A stretch of 64,000 bases of DNA. Source: Microbacterium sediminis. GTDB taxonomy: Bacteria; Actinomycetota; Actinomycetes; Actinomycetales; Microbacteriaceae. The stretch is from assembly GCF_004564075.1 (NCBI RefSeq), contig NZ_CP038256.1:62001-126000 (forward strand), in the 5' to 3' direction. A program made the translations under genes and the position numbers. Below the pieces are notes generated by a model. It searched no databases. It had not been told where the DNA came from and worked only from the letters and a program-made list of their open reading frames with translations. Below, piece by piece: positions 8,075-15,906 of the stretch; position 1 is the first letter of the stretch; the number at the start of each line of letters is the position of its first letter.

Positions 8075-8971
8075 CTACGGCCGGAGCGAGAGCTCGCCGC
8101 GCAGGCCCGCGATCTCGGCCTGCGGCACGAACATGCGGGCGAAGGCGCGCGCGGACGGCGACGGGTCGGCGCGGGTGGCGAGGTGCACGTCCCACTCCGG
8201 CGCGTCCGCGAGGGGCGTGCGCACGAGGTGCTGCGCGGCCTGCTTTGCCGCGATCGACTCGGGCACCACGGCGACGCCGAAGCCCCGCGTGACGAGGTCG
8301 ACGAGCATGTGCACGTCGCCCGCCTCGACCATGGTGCGCCGCGTCACCCCCGCCGCGGCGAACGCCGCATCGAGCACGCGGCGCGCCTCCCACGCCTCGC
8401 CGAAGTCCACGGTGCGCACGCCCTCGATGTCCGCCAGCGAGGCGTAGGGCACGTCGGCGTGCGAGAGCACCACGAACGGCTCCCGGCGCAGCAGCAGGCT
8501 GTGCGCCCGGGGAACGGAGCCCGCGGGGGCCGCGATGAGGGCGACGTCGAGGCGCCCCTCGTCGAGCAGCGGCACGAGCCGAGAGGTGACGTCCTGCACG
8601 AACTCCAGGTCGGCGGCGGGGTGCGCGCCCGCGAACGCCGTGAGCAGATCCACGATGTCGACCGAGCCGCCCAGGCACTGCTCCGCGCCGATGCGCAGCT
8701 CGGCGTGCTCCGGCTGCGCGCCGAGGACCGCCCGCTGCGCCTCGCGGACCTGCTCGAGGATGCGCTCGGCCCGGGGCCGGAAGGTCGCCCCGGCCGCCGT
8801 CAGCGCCGCGCCGTGGCGGCCGCGCGTGAACAGGGCGGTTCCGAGCTCGCGCTCGAGCGAGCGGATCGACGCCGACAGGCCGGGCTGCGAGACGAACGAG
8901 CGCTCGGCCGCGCGCGTGAAGCTGGCCTCCTCGACGACGGCCATGAAGAACTCCAGCTGGCGAACATCCAT
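8075..8971 (-). CDS. LysR family transcriptional regulator
   Basis: This 298-residue protein has the N-terminal LysR winged helix (MDVRQLEFFMAVVEEASFTRAAERS, then QPGLSASIRSLERELGTALF) and a C-terminal periplasmic-binding-like effector domain from about residue 90. It lies 23 nt downstream of the minus-strand SDR gene but has its own promoter: TAACGT ends 6 nt before the ATG. Its likely targets are the divergent SDR and aldo/keto reductase, whose shared intergenic region holds a LysR-type T-N11-A palindrome at 9710-9724. The inducer is unknown. Confidence 0.85.
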   Translation of the reverse strand: MDVRQLEFFMAVVEEASFTRAAERSFVSQPGLSASIRSLERELGTALFTRGRHGAALTAAGATFRPRAERILEQVREAQRAVLGAQPEHAELRIGAEQCLGGSVDIVDLLTAFAGAHPAADLEFVQDVTSRLVPLLDEGRLDVALIAAPAGSVPRAHSLLLRREPFVVLSHADVPYASLADIEGVRTVDFGEAWEARRVLDAAFAAAGVTRRTMVEAGDVHMLVDLVTRGFGVAVVPESIAAKQAAQHLVRTPLADAPEWDVHLATRADPSPSARAFARMFVPQAEIAGLRGELSLRP

Positions 8972-8977
8972 ACCGGA

Positions 8978-8983
8978 ACGTTA
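8978..8983 (-). promoter_or_regulatory. -10 element, leaderless start of the LysR gene
   Basis: TAACGT on the minus strand ends 6 nt before the ATG at 8971, so transcription would begin at or next to the start codon. Confidence 0.5.
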
Positions 8984-8994
8984 GCCGGGCGGGA

Positions 8995-9669
8995 TCAGTA
9001 CGGCTGGGTCTCCAGCTCGGTCGCGAACACCCGCAGTTGCGTGCGCTCGGTGTGCATCCGCCACAGCGTGTCGGCGATGACCGTGGGATCCTTGCGCTCG
9101 TCGCCCGGGATGATCGCGCCGGGGATGATGATCTGGCCGACGTAGATCGGCTCGTCCTTCAGCGCCTGGTTCAGCGCCTCGATGTACGCCGTCTCGCCGG
9201 CGAAGGCGATCGACGTGCCCGCGAAGTGCTGCACCGGCTGCACGGCGCTGCCGCCGTTGACGAACAGCAGCGAGCCGGTCTTCAGCACCCGCATGCCCTG
9301 CAGCACCTGGTGCACGGCGGCGACGGGGCCGTAGATCGAGAACTCCACGGCGGCGCGGATGTCGCCGACGGTCGACTCGAGCAGCGGGCGCAGGAACTCC
9401 TTCTGCGGCAGCGGGTTGTACGACATCACCTCGATGAGCCCGAGGTCCTGGCTGGCCTGATCGAGCGCGGCGACGAGGCTGTCGACGTTGCGCACGTTCG
9501 CGGCGTAGCCCTTGGCCGTGAACCCATCGGCCACGAGGTCGGCGGCCAGCTCGTCGACCCGCTCCTGGTTGCGGGCGATGAGGGCGAGGCTGTAGCCCTC
9601 CTTGCCGAAGCGGCGGGCGAGCGCCTCACCGAGGTTGCGTCCGGCTCCGATGATCGCGAAAGTCGTCAT
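8995..9669 (-). CDS. SDR-fold protein lacking the usual catalytic Tyr/Lys
   Basis: This 224-residue Rossmann protein has the nucleotide-binding start FAIIGAGRNLGEALARRFG and overall short-chain-dehydrogenase order. After the Ser in VNGGSA, the positions where Tyr and Lys should stand (S-x12-Y-x3-K) read Ile and Gly within FAGTSIAFAGETAY, so the normal catalytic dyad is missing. It may be a non-enzymatic NAD(P)-sensing protein or use different residues. It is divergent from the aldo/keto reductase and sits just upstream of the LysR gene. Confidence 0.75.
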   Translation of the reverse strand: MTTFAIIGAGRNLGEALARRFGKEGYSLALIARNQERVDELAADLVADGFTAKGYAANVRNVDSLVAALDQASQDLGLIEVMSYNPLPQKEFLRPLLESTVGDIRAAVEFSIYGPVAAVHQVLQGMRVLKTGSLLFVNGGSAVQPVQHFAGTSIAFAGETAYIEALNQALKDEPIYVGQIIIPGAIIPGDERKDPTVIADTLWRMHTERTQLRVFATELETQPY

Positions 9670-9709
9670 GTCACCACGCTAGGTCGGATCGCGCGAGGGC
9701 CGCGCCGCG

Positions 9710-9724
9710 ATAGCGATCTTCTAT
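9710..9724. promoter_or_regulatory. LysR-type T-N11-A box (ATAG-N7-CTAT)
   Basis: A perfect ATAG/CTAT dyad with 7-bp spacing matches the T-N11-A consensus of LysR-family operators. It lies between the divergent SDR (minus) and aldo/keto reductase (plus), next door to a LysR gene. Confidence 0.55.
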
Positions 9725-9811
9725 GGAAGCGGCGAAATACCCCGCCGGTGTACGACGCTGAGGACTCGTGGCCGCGGGATCCCGTGGCCGACGCAGACGA
9801 AGGAGAAGTGC

Positions 9812-10648
9812 ATGACGACCGTTCCGCAGATCCGCATCGCCGACGGCGTGACGATCCCGCAGCTGGGCTTCGGCGTGTACCAGGTGCCGCCGGAGGAGAC
9901 CCGCGACGCGGTCTCGATGGCGCTCGAGGTCGGCTACCGCCACATCGACACCGCGCAGATGTACGGCAACGAGCAGGGTGTCGGCGACGCGCTGAAGGAC
10001 TCCGGCCTGAGCCGCGACGAGGTGTTCGTCACGAGCAAGCTCAACAACGGCTTCCACCGTCGCGACGACGCGCTGCGCGCCGCCGAGGCCAGCGTGGAGC
10101 GCCTGGGTGGCCCGATGGACCTGTTCCTCATCCACTGGCCGCTGCCGACCATCGACGTCGACTACCTCGAGACGTGGCAGGCGATGATCGAGATCCGCGA
10201 CGCGGGCCTGACCCGCGCGATCGGCGTCTCGAACTTCCAGGTGCCGCACCTGGAGCGCATCATCGCCGAGACGGGCGTGAAGCCGGCCGTGAACCAGATC
10301 GAGGTGCACCCGTACCTCACCAACGAGACGGTGCGGGCCTACAACGCGGCACAGGGCATCGCGACCGAGGCGTGGTCGCCGATCGCGCAGGGTCAGGTGC
10401 TCGGCGACCCGACGATCTCGGCCATCGCCGAGCGCGTCGGCCGCACCACCGCCCAGGTGACGCTGCGCTGGCACATCCAGCGCGGCGACATCGTGTTCCC
10501 GAAGTCGGTCACCCGCTCGCGCGTCGAGGAGAACTTCCGCCTGTTCGACTTCGAGCTGACCGACGACGACATCCAGGCCATCGCGGCGCTGAACAAGGAT
10601 CACCGCACGGGCCCCGACCCCGACACGTTCGCCTACATCCCCGCCTGA
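9812..10648 (+). CDS. Aldo/keto reductase (2,5-diketogluconate reductase-like)
   Basis: This 278-residue TIM-barrel NADPH reductase has the catalytic tetrad visible: Asp and Tyr in GYRHIDTAQMYGNE, Lys in VTSKLNN and His in LIHWP. The NADPH-binding end reads FPKSVTRSRVEENF. It closely follows the AKR5-type pattern seen in many actinobacteria, which reduce diverse aldehydes and diketones. A strong AAGGAG sits 6 nt before the ATG. It is probably controlled by the neighbouring LysR protein through the box at 9710-9724, and may act in carbonyl detoxification together with the divergent SDR. Confidence 0.9.
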   Translation: MTTVPQIRIADGVTIPQLGFGVYQVPPEETRDAVSMALEVGYRHIDTAQMYGNEQGVGDALKDSGLSRDEVFVTSKLNNGFHRRDDALRAAEASVERLGGPMDLFLIHWPLPTIDVDYLETWQAMIEIRDAGLTRAIGVSNFQVPHLERIIAETGVKPAVNQIEVHPYLTNETVRAYNAAQGIATEAWSPIAQGQVLGDPTISAIAERVGRTTAQVTLRWHIQRGDIVFPKSVTRSRVEENFRLFDFELTDDDIQAIAALNKDHRTGPDPDTFAYIPA

Positions 10649-10683
10649 ACCCGGGGCCGGGATCGCCGTTTGCCCGCGTGCTC

Positions 10684-10689
10684 TAGAGT
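10684..10689 (+). promoter_or_regulatory. -10 hexamer upstream of the RpiR gene
   Basis: TAGAGT lies 22 nt before the RpiR start, followed by GGAGGGG as ribosome binding site. A matching -35 box is not evident. This is the likely head promoter of the phosphatase/ABC cluster. Confidence 0.45.
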
Positions 10690-10711
10690 GTGAGCCCGAT
10701 CGGAGGGGCGG

Positions 10712-11542
10712 ATGGCGATGCTGGGGGCACCGGAGCTGAGCGTCGTGGCGCGCGTGCGCGCCGCCGCCGCGGCGCTCGGCCCCAGCGAGGGACGCGTGGC
10801 GGCCGTGGTGATCGCCCGGCCGCACGAGGTGGTCTCGTGGTCGACGGCCGACCTGGCGCAGGCCGCCGAGACCTCCACCGCCACCGTCATCCGCGCGTGC
10901 CAGAGCCTGGGCTTCCGCGGGTTCCAGCATCTGCGTCTCGAGCTCGCCCGCTCGGCGCCGCTGGCCCCGCGGGAGGGCGACGACATCGTCGCGAGCACGT
11001 TCCACGACGCCGCGGCGGCGCTGCGGCTCGCGCAGGAGCGAGTGGACCCCGGGCTCATCGAGCGGGCGGCCGACGCGATCCGCGGTGCGCGGCGCGTCGT
11101 GCTCGTCGGCAACGGCTTCTCCGGCCCGCCGCTGCAGGACTTCGCGATGCGGCTGAGCACCCTCGGGCGGCCGGTCGAGGCGCCGATCGACGCCCAGGCG
11201 CAGCAGTTCGTCGTACACGGCATGGGGGAGGGCGACCTCTGCGTGGCGCTGAGCTACTCGGGCGCCAACGTGCAGACGCTGCGCGCGTGCACCGCAGCCA
11301 CCGATCGTCGCGTGCCCGTCGTGGCGATCACGAGCTTCGCGCGCTCGCCGCTGGGCCGCGTGGCGGACCTGCTCATCGCCACGGGCCCCGCGGGCGAGGC
11401 GCACGACGTCGATCCGTTCCTCGCGCGGCTCGGGCACACCGTCGTGCTGCACGCGCTGCACTCGGCCCTCTCGCGCTCGGCGCGGCCGGCGGAGGTCGCC
11501 GACATGCGGCATGTCGTGGCCGACGCGCTCGCCGACGACTGA
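10712..11542 (+). CDS. MurR/RpiR family transcriptional regulator
   Basis: This 276-residue protein has an N-terminal RpiR-type helix-turn-helix (TADLAQAAETSTATVIRACQSLGFRGFQHLRLEL, about residues 48-82) and a C-terminal SIS domain (VVLVGNGFSGPP, LSYSGANVQTLRAC, VVAITSFARSPLG). SIS domains bind phosphorylated sugars, so the inducer is probably a sugar phosphate or similar compound. It is the first gene of a run of seven same-strand genes encoding three phosphatases and an ABC importer, so control of that cluster is inferred. The ATG at 10712 or the second ATG at 10718 could be the start; GAGGGG fits the latter slightly better. Confidence 0.88.
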   Translation: MAMLGAPELSVVARVRAAAAALGPSEGRVAAVVIARPHEVVSWSTADLAQAAETSTATVIRACQSLGFRGFQHLRLELARSAPLAPREGDDIVASTFHDAAAALRLAQERVDPGLIERAADAIRGARRVVLVGNGFSGPPLQDFAMRLSTLGRPVEAPIDAQAQQFVVHGMGEGDLCVALSYSGANVQTLRACTAATDRRVPVVAITSFARSPLGRVADLLIATGPAGEAHDVDPFLARLGHTVVLHALHSALSRSARPAEVADMRHVVADALADD

Positions 11543-11642
11543 TCCGCCCGACCGTCGCGACAGCCGAACCGAACGTTCACCTCGCCGCCACCGGCGATCA
11601 ACCGGTCCTCCACCGTGCCGTCGCCGCGCCTCGCTGAAATCT

Positions 11643-11672
11643 CGTTACGTACCCGGTGAAACGCACGTAACG
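11643..11672 (+). promoter_or_regulatory. Perfect 8-bp inverted repeat abutting a ribosome binding site
   Basis: CGTTACGT (11643-11650) and ACGTAACG (11665-11672) are separated by 14 nt. The right arm runs into the GGAGG ribosome binding site (11672-11676) of the tyrosine phosphatase-like gene. It could be an operator, for instance for the RpiR protein, or an RNA hairpin limiting translation. Confidence 0.5.
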
Positions 11673-11683
11673 GAGGTGGCGCG

Positions 11684-12367
11684 ATGATCGAGCTCGACGT
11701 CGACGGCCTCTTCAACGTCCGCGCCGACGCCGACGCGCGCCCCTGGATCGTCCGCTCGGGCGCCCCAGATGCCGTCACCCCGCGCGGTGCCGAGCAGCTG
11801 CGCGCCCTCGGCGTGACGGCGATCGTCGATCTGCGCGAGCCGTCGGAGCGCCGGCCCGCCCGGCACGGCTTCCCGGTGGTCGCGGTGCCGCTGTACGGCG
11901 AGGCGCCGCCGATCGAGGGGCGGCTCGAGCACATCTACGAGGCGCTGCTGCGCGACCGGGGCGAGGCGCTCGCGAGCGCGGTCGCCGCCATCGCCGACGC
12001 CGAGGGGGCCGCCCTCGTGCACTGCACGGCGGGCAAGGATCGCACCGGCCTGGTCGTCGCCCTCGCCCAGCGCGCGGTGGGCCGCGGCGAGGACGAGGTC
12101 GTGGCCGACTACGCGCTGTCGGGCGCGCACGTGCGGCCGGTGCGCGAGGAGATCGCGCTCGCGCACGCCGCCGAGGGCGCCGAGGCCGACCGCGCCGAGA
12201 CGCTGCGGCTGCACCTCGACAGCCCGCCCGAGGCGATCCGCCACGCCCTCGCCGTGATCGATGAGCTCGGCGGCGCCGCCGCGTACCTGCGCGCCCACGG
12301 GCTGGGCGAGGAGCAGCTCGAGGCGCTGCGGGCCAAGGCCTCGACCGTGGGGGCGATGCGCCGATGA
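11684..12367 (+). CDS. Tyrosine-protein phosphatase-like (Cys-based, Y_phosphatase3)
   Basis: This 227-residue protein carries the Cys-x5-Arg phosphatase loop HCTAGKDRTG near residue 113, plus the family's IVDLRE segment near residue 48. Members of this group are annotated as protein-tyrosine phosphatases but often act on small phosphate esters or phosphoinositides. GGAGG with 7-nt spacing precedes the ATG. Its stop overlaps the next start (ATGA), so it is translationally coupled to the metallophosphoesterase. The location beside an importer and two other phosphatases favours a small-molecule substrate over a signalling role; that is inference. Confidence 0.85.
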   Translation: MIELDVDGLFNVRADADARPWIVRSGAPDAVTPRGAEQLRALGVTAIVDLREPSERRPARHGFPVVAVPLYGEAPPIEGRLEHIYEALLRDRGEALASAVAAIADAEGAALVHCTAGKDRTGLVVALAQRAVGRGEDEVVADYALSGAHVRPVREEIALAHAAEGAEADRAETLRLHLDSPPEAIRHALAVIDELGGAAAYLRAHGLGEEQLEALRAKASTVGAMRR

Positions 12368-13152
12368 GCAGGGCGACCGGGCGCCTCACGGTGCTCCACC
12401 TCAGCGACGTGCACATCACGCGCGACGGCCGTCTCTACGATCGCGTCGACGGCGTGGCACGCCTGCGCTCGGTGGCGGACTACGTGACCCGCACCGGCAT
12501 CACCCCCGAGGCGATCGTCGTCACGGGCGACCTCATCGAGCGCGGCCACGGCGACGCCTACGAGCGGGTGCGCGCGGCGTTCGACGACCTCGAGCTCACG
12601 GCGGGCACGCCCGTGCTCAGCGTGCTGGGCAACCACGACGAGCCGGCCCGCGCGCACGTGCTGCGCGGCCACGAGCACGGCCATCATCGCGTGGCCCTCG
12701 TGGAGGATCTGCGCTTCCTGCTGCTGGACTCCTCGCGCGGCGAGCTCGGCGCCGAGCAGATCGCGTGGATCCGCGCGGTGCTGCGCGAGCCGCACGGCGT
12801 CGGCACCGTGGTCGCGCTGCACCACCCGCCGCTGGGCTCGCCCATGCCGGTCCTGGCCCGCGCGGGCCTGCGTGACGCCGAGGCCTTCCTCGACGCCATC
12901 GCCGGCACCGACGTGCGCACGGTGCTCGCCGGGCACTTCCATCACCCCATGTCGGCGACGCTGCGCGACATCCCCATCTCCGTCGGGCCCGCGCTGTCGT
13001 ACCACCAGGTGATGGACGCCGGTCCCGATCACGTCAGCGGGCACGATCGCGCGATGTTCTCGCTCGTGCACCTCATGCCCGGGGGAGTGTCGGCCACCAG
13101 CATCGGCCTCGAGCACCCCGATCCGCTCTTCACCTCTCCGATCACCCGATGA
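12364..13152 (+). CDS. Metallophosphoesterase (calcineurin-like, GpdQ/CpdA type)
   Basis: This 262-residue protein shows the five metal-site motifs in order: LHLSDVHIT (DxH), TGDLIERG (GD), LGNHDE (GNHD), ALHHPP and AGHFHH (GHxH). This set is typical of class III phosphodiesterases that cleave cyclic nucleotides or glycerophosphodiesters with two metals. It overlaps the tyrosine phosphatase gene by 4 nt at its start and lies directly before the binding protein. A role in opening an imported phosphodiester is inferred from the context; cyclic-nucleotide cleavage is the main alternative. Confidence 0.85.
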   Translation: MSRATGRLTVLHLSDVHITRDGRLYDRVDGVARLRSVADYVTRTGITPEAIVVTGDLIERGHGDAYERVRAAFDDLELTAGTPVLSVLGNHDEPARAHVLRGHEHGHHRVALVEDLRFLLLDSSRGELGAEQIAWIRAVLREPHGVGTVVALHHPPLGSPMPVLARAGLRDAEAFLDAIAGTDVRTVLAGHFHHPMSATLRDIPISVGPALSYHQVMDAGPDHVSGHDRAMFSLVHLMPGGVSATSIGLEHPDPLFTSPITR

Positions 13153-13181
13153 ACACCCGACCCGATAGAGGAATGACACCC

Positions 13182-14222
13182 ATGTCCCACCTGCGCACGG
13201 CGACCCCCTTCGTCGCCCTCGGCCTCGCGGCCCTGACCCTCGCCGGCTGCACGTCGGCGCCCGCCCCCGCCGACACCCCCGAGGCCGCGGCCTCGGACGC
13301 GGCGGCCGAGCCGGCCACCATCACGCTGTACACCTCGGAGCCCGACGAGAAGGCGGCCGAGCTCGTCGCCGCCTTCAACGAGGTCCACCCGGAGATCACC
13401 GTCGAGGTGTTCCGCGCCGGCACCGGTGACCTCACCACGCGCGTGGCCGCCGAGCAGGAGGCGGGCGACATCCAGGCCGACGTCTTCCTCGCCGCCGACG
13501 CGCCCACGTTCGAGGGCTACGCCGCCGACGACCTGCTCCTGGAGTACACGCCGGCCCACATCGACGCAATCAACCCCGACGTGGTCGACCCCGAGGGCTT
13601 CTACGTGGGCACCCGCATCATCCCGACGATCATCGCCTACAACACGAGCATCATCAGCGAGGCGCCCGAGTCGTGGCAGTCGCTCACCGACCCGACCTAC
13701 GCCGACCAGATCGTCATGCCCAACCCCGACGTGTCGGGCGCGGCCGCGTTCAACGCCTCGGTGTGGCTGAACACCCCCGAGCTGGGCGAGCAGTGGCTCG
13801 AGGACCTCGCCGCCAACAACCCGGTGATCGCCGACAGCAACGGCCCCGTGTCGCAGGCGGTCGCCACGGGCGCGCAGCCGGTCGGCATCGTCGTGGACTA
13901 CCTGATCCGCGAGCTCGCCGAGCAGGGATCGCCGGTCGCGGTGGCCTACCCGAGCGAGGGCGTGCCCTACGTCTCCCAGCCCGTCGGCATCTTCGCCGAC
14001 ACCGACGAGCCCGAGGCGTCGAAGCTCTTCGTCGACTTCCTCGTGAGCGAGGAGGGCCAGAAGCTGGCCGTCGAGCAGTCGTACCTGCCCGTCCGCAACG
14101 ACGTGGGCACCCCCGAGGGCGCCCCGTCGATGGACGACATCGCGATCCTGCCGCAGGACCTCGAGCAGATCGGCAGCACGCAGGACGCCGCCGTCGAGCT
14201 GTTCCGCAGCCTCTTCCTCTGA
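13182..14222 (+). CDS. ABC importer substrate-binding lipoprotein (Fbp/Afu/PhnS-type)
   Basis: This 346-residue extracellular binding protein starts with a lipoprotein signal ending LTLAGC (Cys about residue 23), then an acidic linker and the mature domain TITLYTSEPDEKAAELVAAFN, typical of the ferric-iron/2-aminoethylphosphonate/hexose-phosphate binding group. The start at 13182 has GAGGA at 9-nt spacing; an in-frame ATG at 13149 overlaps the preceding stop but would place 11 polar residues before the signal. It is followed by one fused permease and one ATPase. The Afu branch of this group imports sugar phosphates, which fits the phosphatases around it. Confidence 0.85.
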   Translation: MSHLRTATPFVALGLAALTLAGCTSAPAPADTPEAAASDAAAEPATITLYTSEPDEKAAELVAAFNEVHPEITVEVFRAGTGDLTTRVAAEQEAGDIQADVFLAADAPTFEGYAADDLLLEYTPAHIDAINPDVVDPEGFYVGTRIIPTIIAYNTSIISEAPESWQSLTDPTYADQIVMPNPDVSGAAAFNASVWLNTPELGEQWLEDLAANNPVIADSNGPVSQAVATGAQPVGIVVDYLIRELAEQGSPVAVAYPSEGVPYVSQPVGIFADTDEPEASKLFVDFLVSEEGQKLAVEQSYLPVRNDVGTPEGAPSMDDIAILPQDLEQIGSTQDAAVELFRSLFL

Positions 14223-14223
14223 G

Positions 14224-15894
14224 TTGAGCGCTGCTCCCCGCGTCGCCGCGGGCTCGGTCACGCACCGGGCCCGCGGCCTCGCCGTGCGCCGCTTCGACGG
14301 CGTCGACGCCCTGACGATCGCGCTGTGGGCGGCGTGCGGCGCGTTCGTGCTCCTGCCGATCGCCGCGATCCTGCGCCTCGCGGGCGACGGCCGTCAGCTG
14401 GCCGTGCTGCTGCAGGGCGACGTGCTCGAGGCCGCCGGCAACAGCTTCGTCTCCGCGACCGTCTCGGCGCTGCTGTCGGTCGCCGTCGGCACGGTATTCT
14501 CGCTGCTGCTGGACCGCACCGATCTGCCCGGTCGCACGGCGCTGCGCTTGCTCGCGCTCAGCCCGATGCTCATGCCGCCGTTCGTCGGCGCCATCGCGTG
14601 GCTCGGGATCCTCGGCCCGACCAGCCCGATCAACCTCTGGTGGCGCGAGCGCTTCGGCACCCCGCTGTGGTCGCTCTACGGCGGCGATGGCGTGATCATG
14701 CTGCTCACGGTGCACAGCTACCCGATCGCGATGCTCATCGTCTCGGCGGCGCTGCGGCGCATCCCGTCCGACCTCGAGCAGGCCGCGCGGATCGGCGGCG
14801 CCGGACCGCTGCGGGCGGTCGGCGCCATCACGCTGCCGCTGCTGCGCCCGGCGCTGCTGTCGTCGTTCATCCTCGTCGCGGTGGGCAACCTCGCCGACTT
14901 CGGGATCCCGTCGATCATCGGGCTGCCGGAGCGCTACGTCACCGTGGCCACCCTCGTGTACCGCTACCTGCAGTCGGGCACGGTCGACGATCCGCTCGCG
15001 GTCGTGGCGACGATCGGCGTGGTGCTCCTCGTGATCGCGGTGCTCGCCCTCGTCGCCGACGCGCTGCTGGGACGCCGCGGCTGGGAGCTGGACGCCTCGG
15101 CCGCGGTGATCGAGCGGGTGCCGCTCGGCCCGGCCCGCGTGCCGGCGGCGGTCGTGATGTGGATCGTCGTGCTCGGGATCACGATGCTGCCGCTGGCGGC
15201 GCTGCTCGTGCAGACCCTGCTCAAGGCCCCCGGCGTGCCGCTCGTGTGGGAGAACCTCACGCTCGACAACCTCACCAGGGCGCTCACCTCGCAGACGGCG
15301 CTCACGGGCGCGGCCAACTCGGTTCTGCTCGCGGGCCTCGCCGCCCTCATCTGCGGCGTGCTCGGCCTGGGCATCGGCGTCGTCCTGGCGCGCACGCGCA
15401 GCCGGGCGGCGCGCGGCCTGGGCGCGGTGGCGACGGCGCCCACGGCGATCCCCGGCATCGTCATCGCGGTGGCGTGGCTCGTGCTGGCGCCGTCGCTCGG
15501 GCTGTTCAACACCCCGTGGCTGATCCTCGTGGCGTACGTCACGTCGTTCACGGCGCTCGTCGTGCAGGCGGTGGCGGCGCCGCTGTCGGCCACGCCCGCC
15601 GTCGCGGAGGAGGCCGCGCGCATCGCCGGCGCGGGTCGGCTGCGGGCGCTCATCGACATCTCGTGCCGGATGGCGCTGCCGGCCGCCGTGTCGGGCGCGG
15701 TGATCGTGGCCGTGACGGCGGTCCGCGAGCTCACGCTCTCGGTGCTCCTGCTCTCGCCCGGCTCGCAGACGCTGGGCGTGGCGATCTTCAACTTCCAGCA
15801 GGCGGGCGCCTTCAACACCGCCTCGGCGTGGTCCCTGATCGTCGCGGTGTTCGGCATCGCGTTCATCGGCCTGGCCACCCGCCGTACCCCCTGA
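14224..15894 (+). CDS. ABC importer permease, two fused transmembrane domains
   Basis: This 556-residue inner-membrane protein contains two binding-protein-dependent permease halves (about residues 60-270 and 350-540) with EAA-loop-like segments DLEQAARIGGAGPLRAVGAITLPLL and VAEEAARIAGAGRLRALIDISC. Fused permeases of this kind are typical of FbpB/AfuB/ThiP systems. A TTG one base after the upstream stop is taken as start, with coupled translation; a GTG at 14284 is an alternative. It pairs with the binding protein before it and the ATPase after it. Confidence 0.85.
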   Translation: MSAAPRVAAGSVTHRARGLAVRRFDGVDALTIALWAACGAFVLLPIAAILRLAGDGRQLAVLLQGDVLEAAGNSFVSATVSALLSVAVGTVFSLLLDRTDLPGRTALRLLALSPMLMPPFVGAIAWLGILGPTSPINLWWRERFGTPLWSLYGGDGVIMLLTVHSYPIAMLIVSAALRRIPSDLEQAARIGGAGPLRAVGAITLPLLRPALLSSFILVAVGNLADFGIPSIIGLPERYVTVATLVYRYLQSGTVDDPLAVVATIGVVLLVIAVLALVADALLGRRGWELDASAAVIERVPLGPARVPAAVVMWIVVLGITMLPLAALLVQTLLKAPGVPLVWENLTLDNLTRALTSQTALTGAANSVLLAGLAALICGVLGLGIGVVLARTRSRAARGLGAVATAPTAIPGIVIAVAWLVLAPSLGLFNTPWLILVAYVTSFTALVVQAVAAPLSATPAVAEEAARIAGAGRLRALIDISCRMALPAAVSGAVIVAVTAVRELTLSVLLLSPGSQTLGVAIFNFQQAGAFNTASAWSLIVAVFGIAFIGLATRRTP

Positions 15895-15906
15895 AAGCGA
15901 GTCCCC

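Noticed and set aside
10670..10689. Full sigma70-type promoter TTGCCC/TAGAGT before the RpiR gene
   Set aside because: The spacing between the two boxes is only 8 bases, so TTGCCC cannot be the -35 element; only the -10 hexamer was kept.
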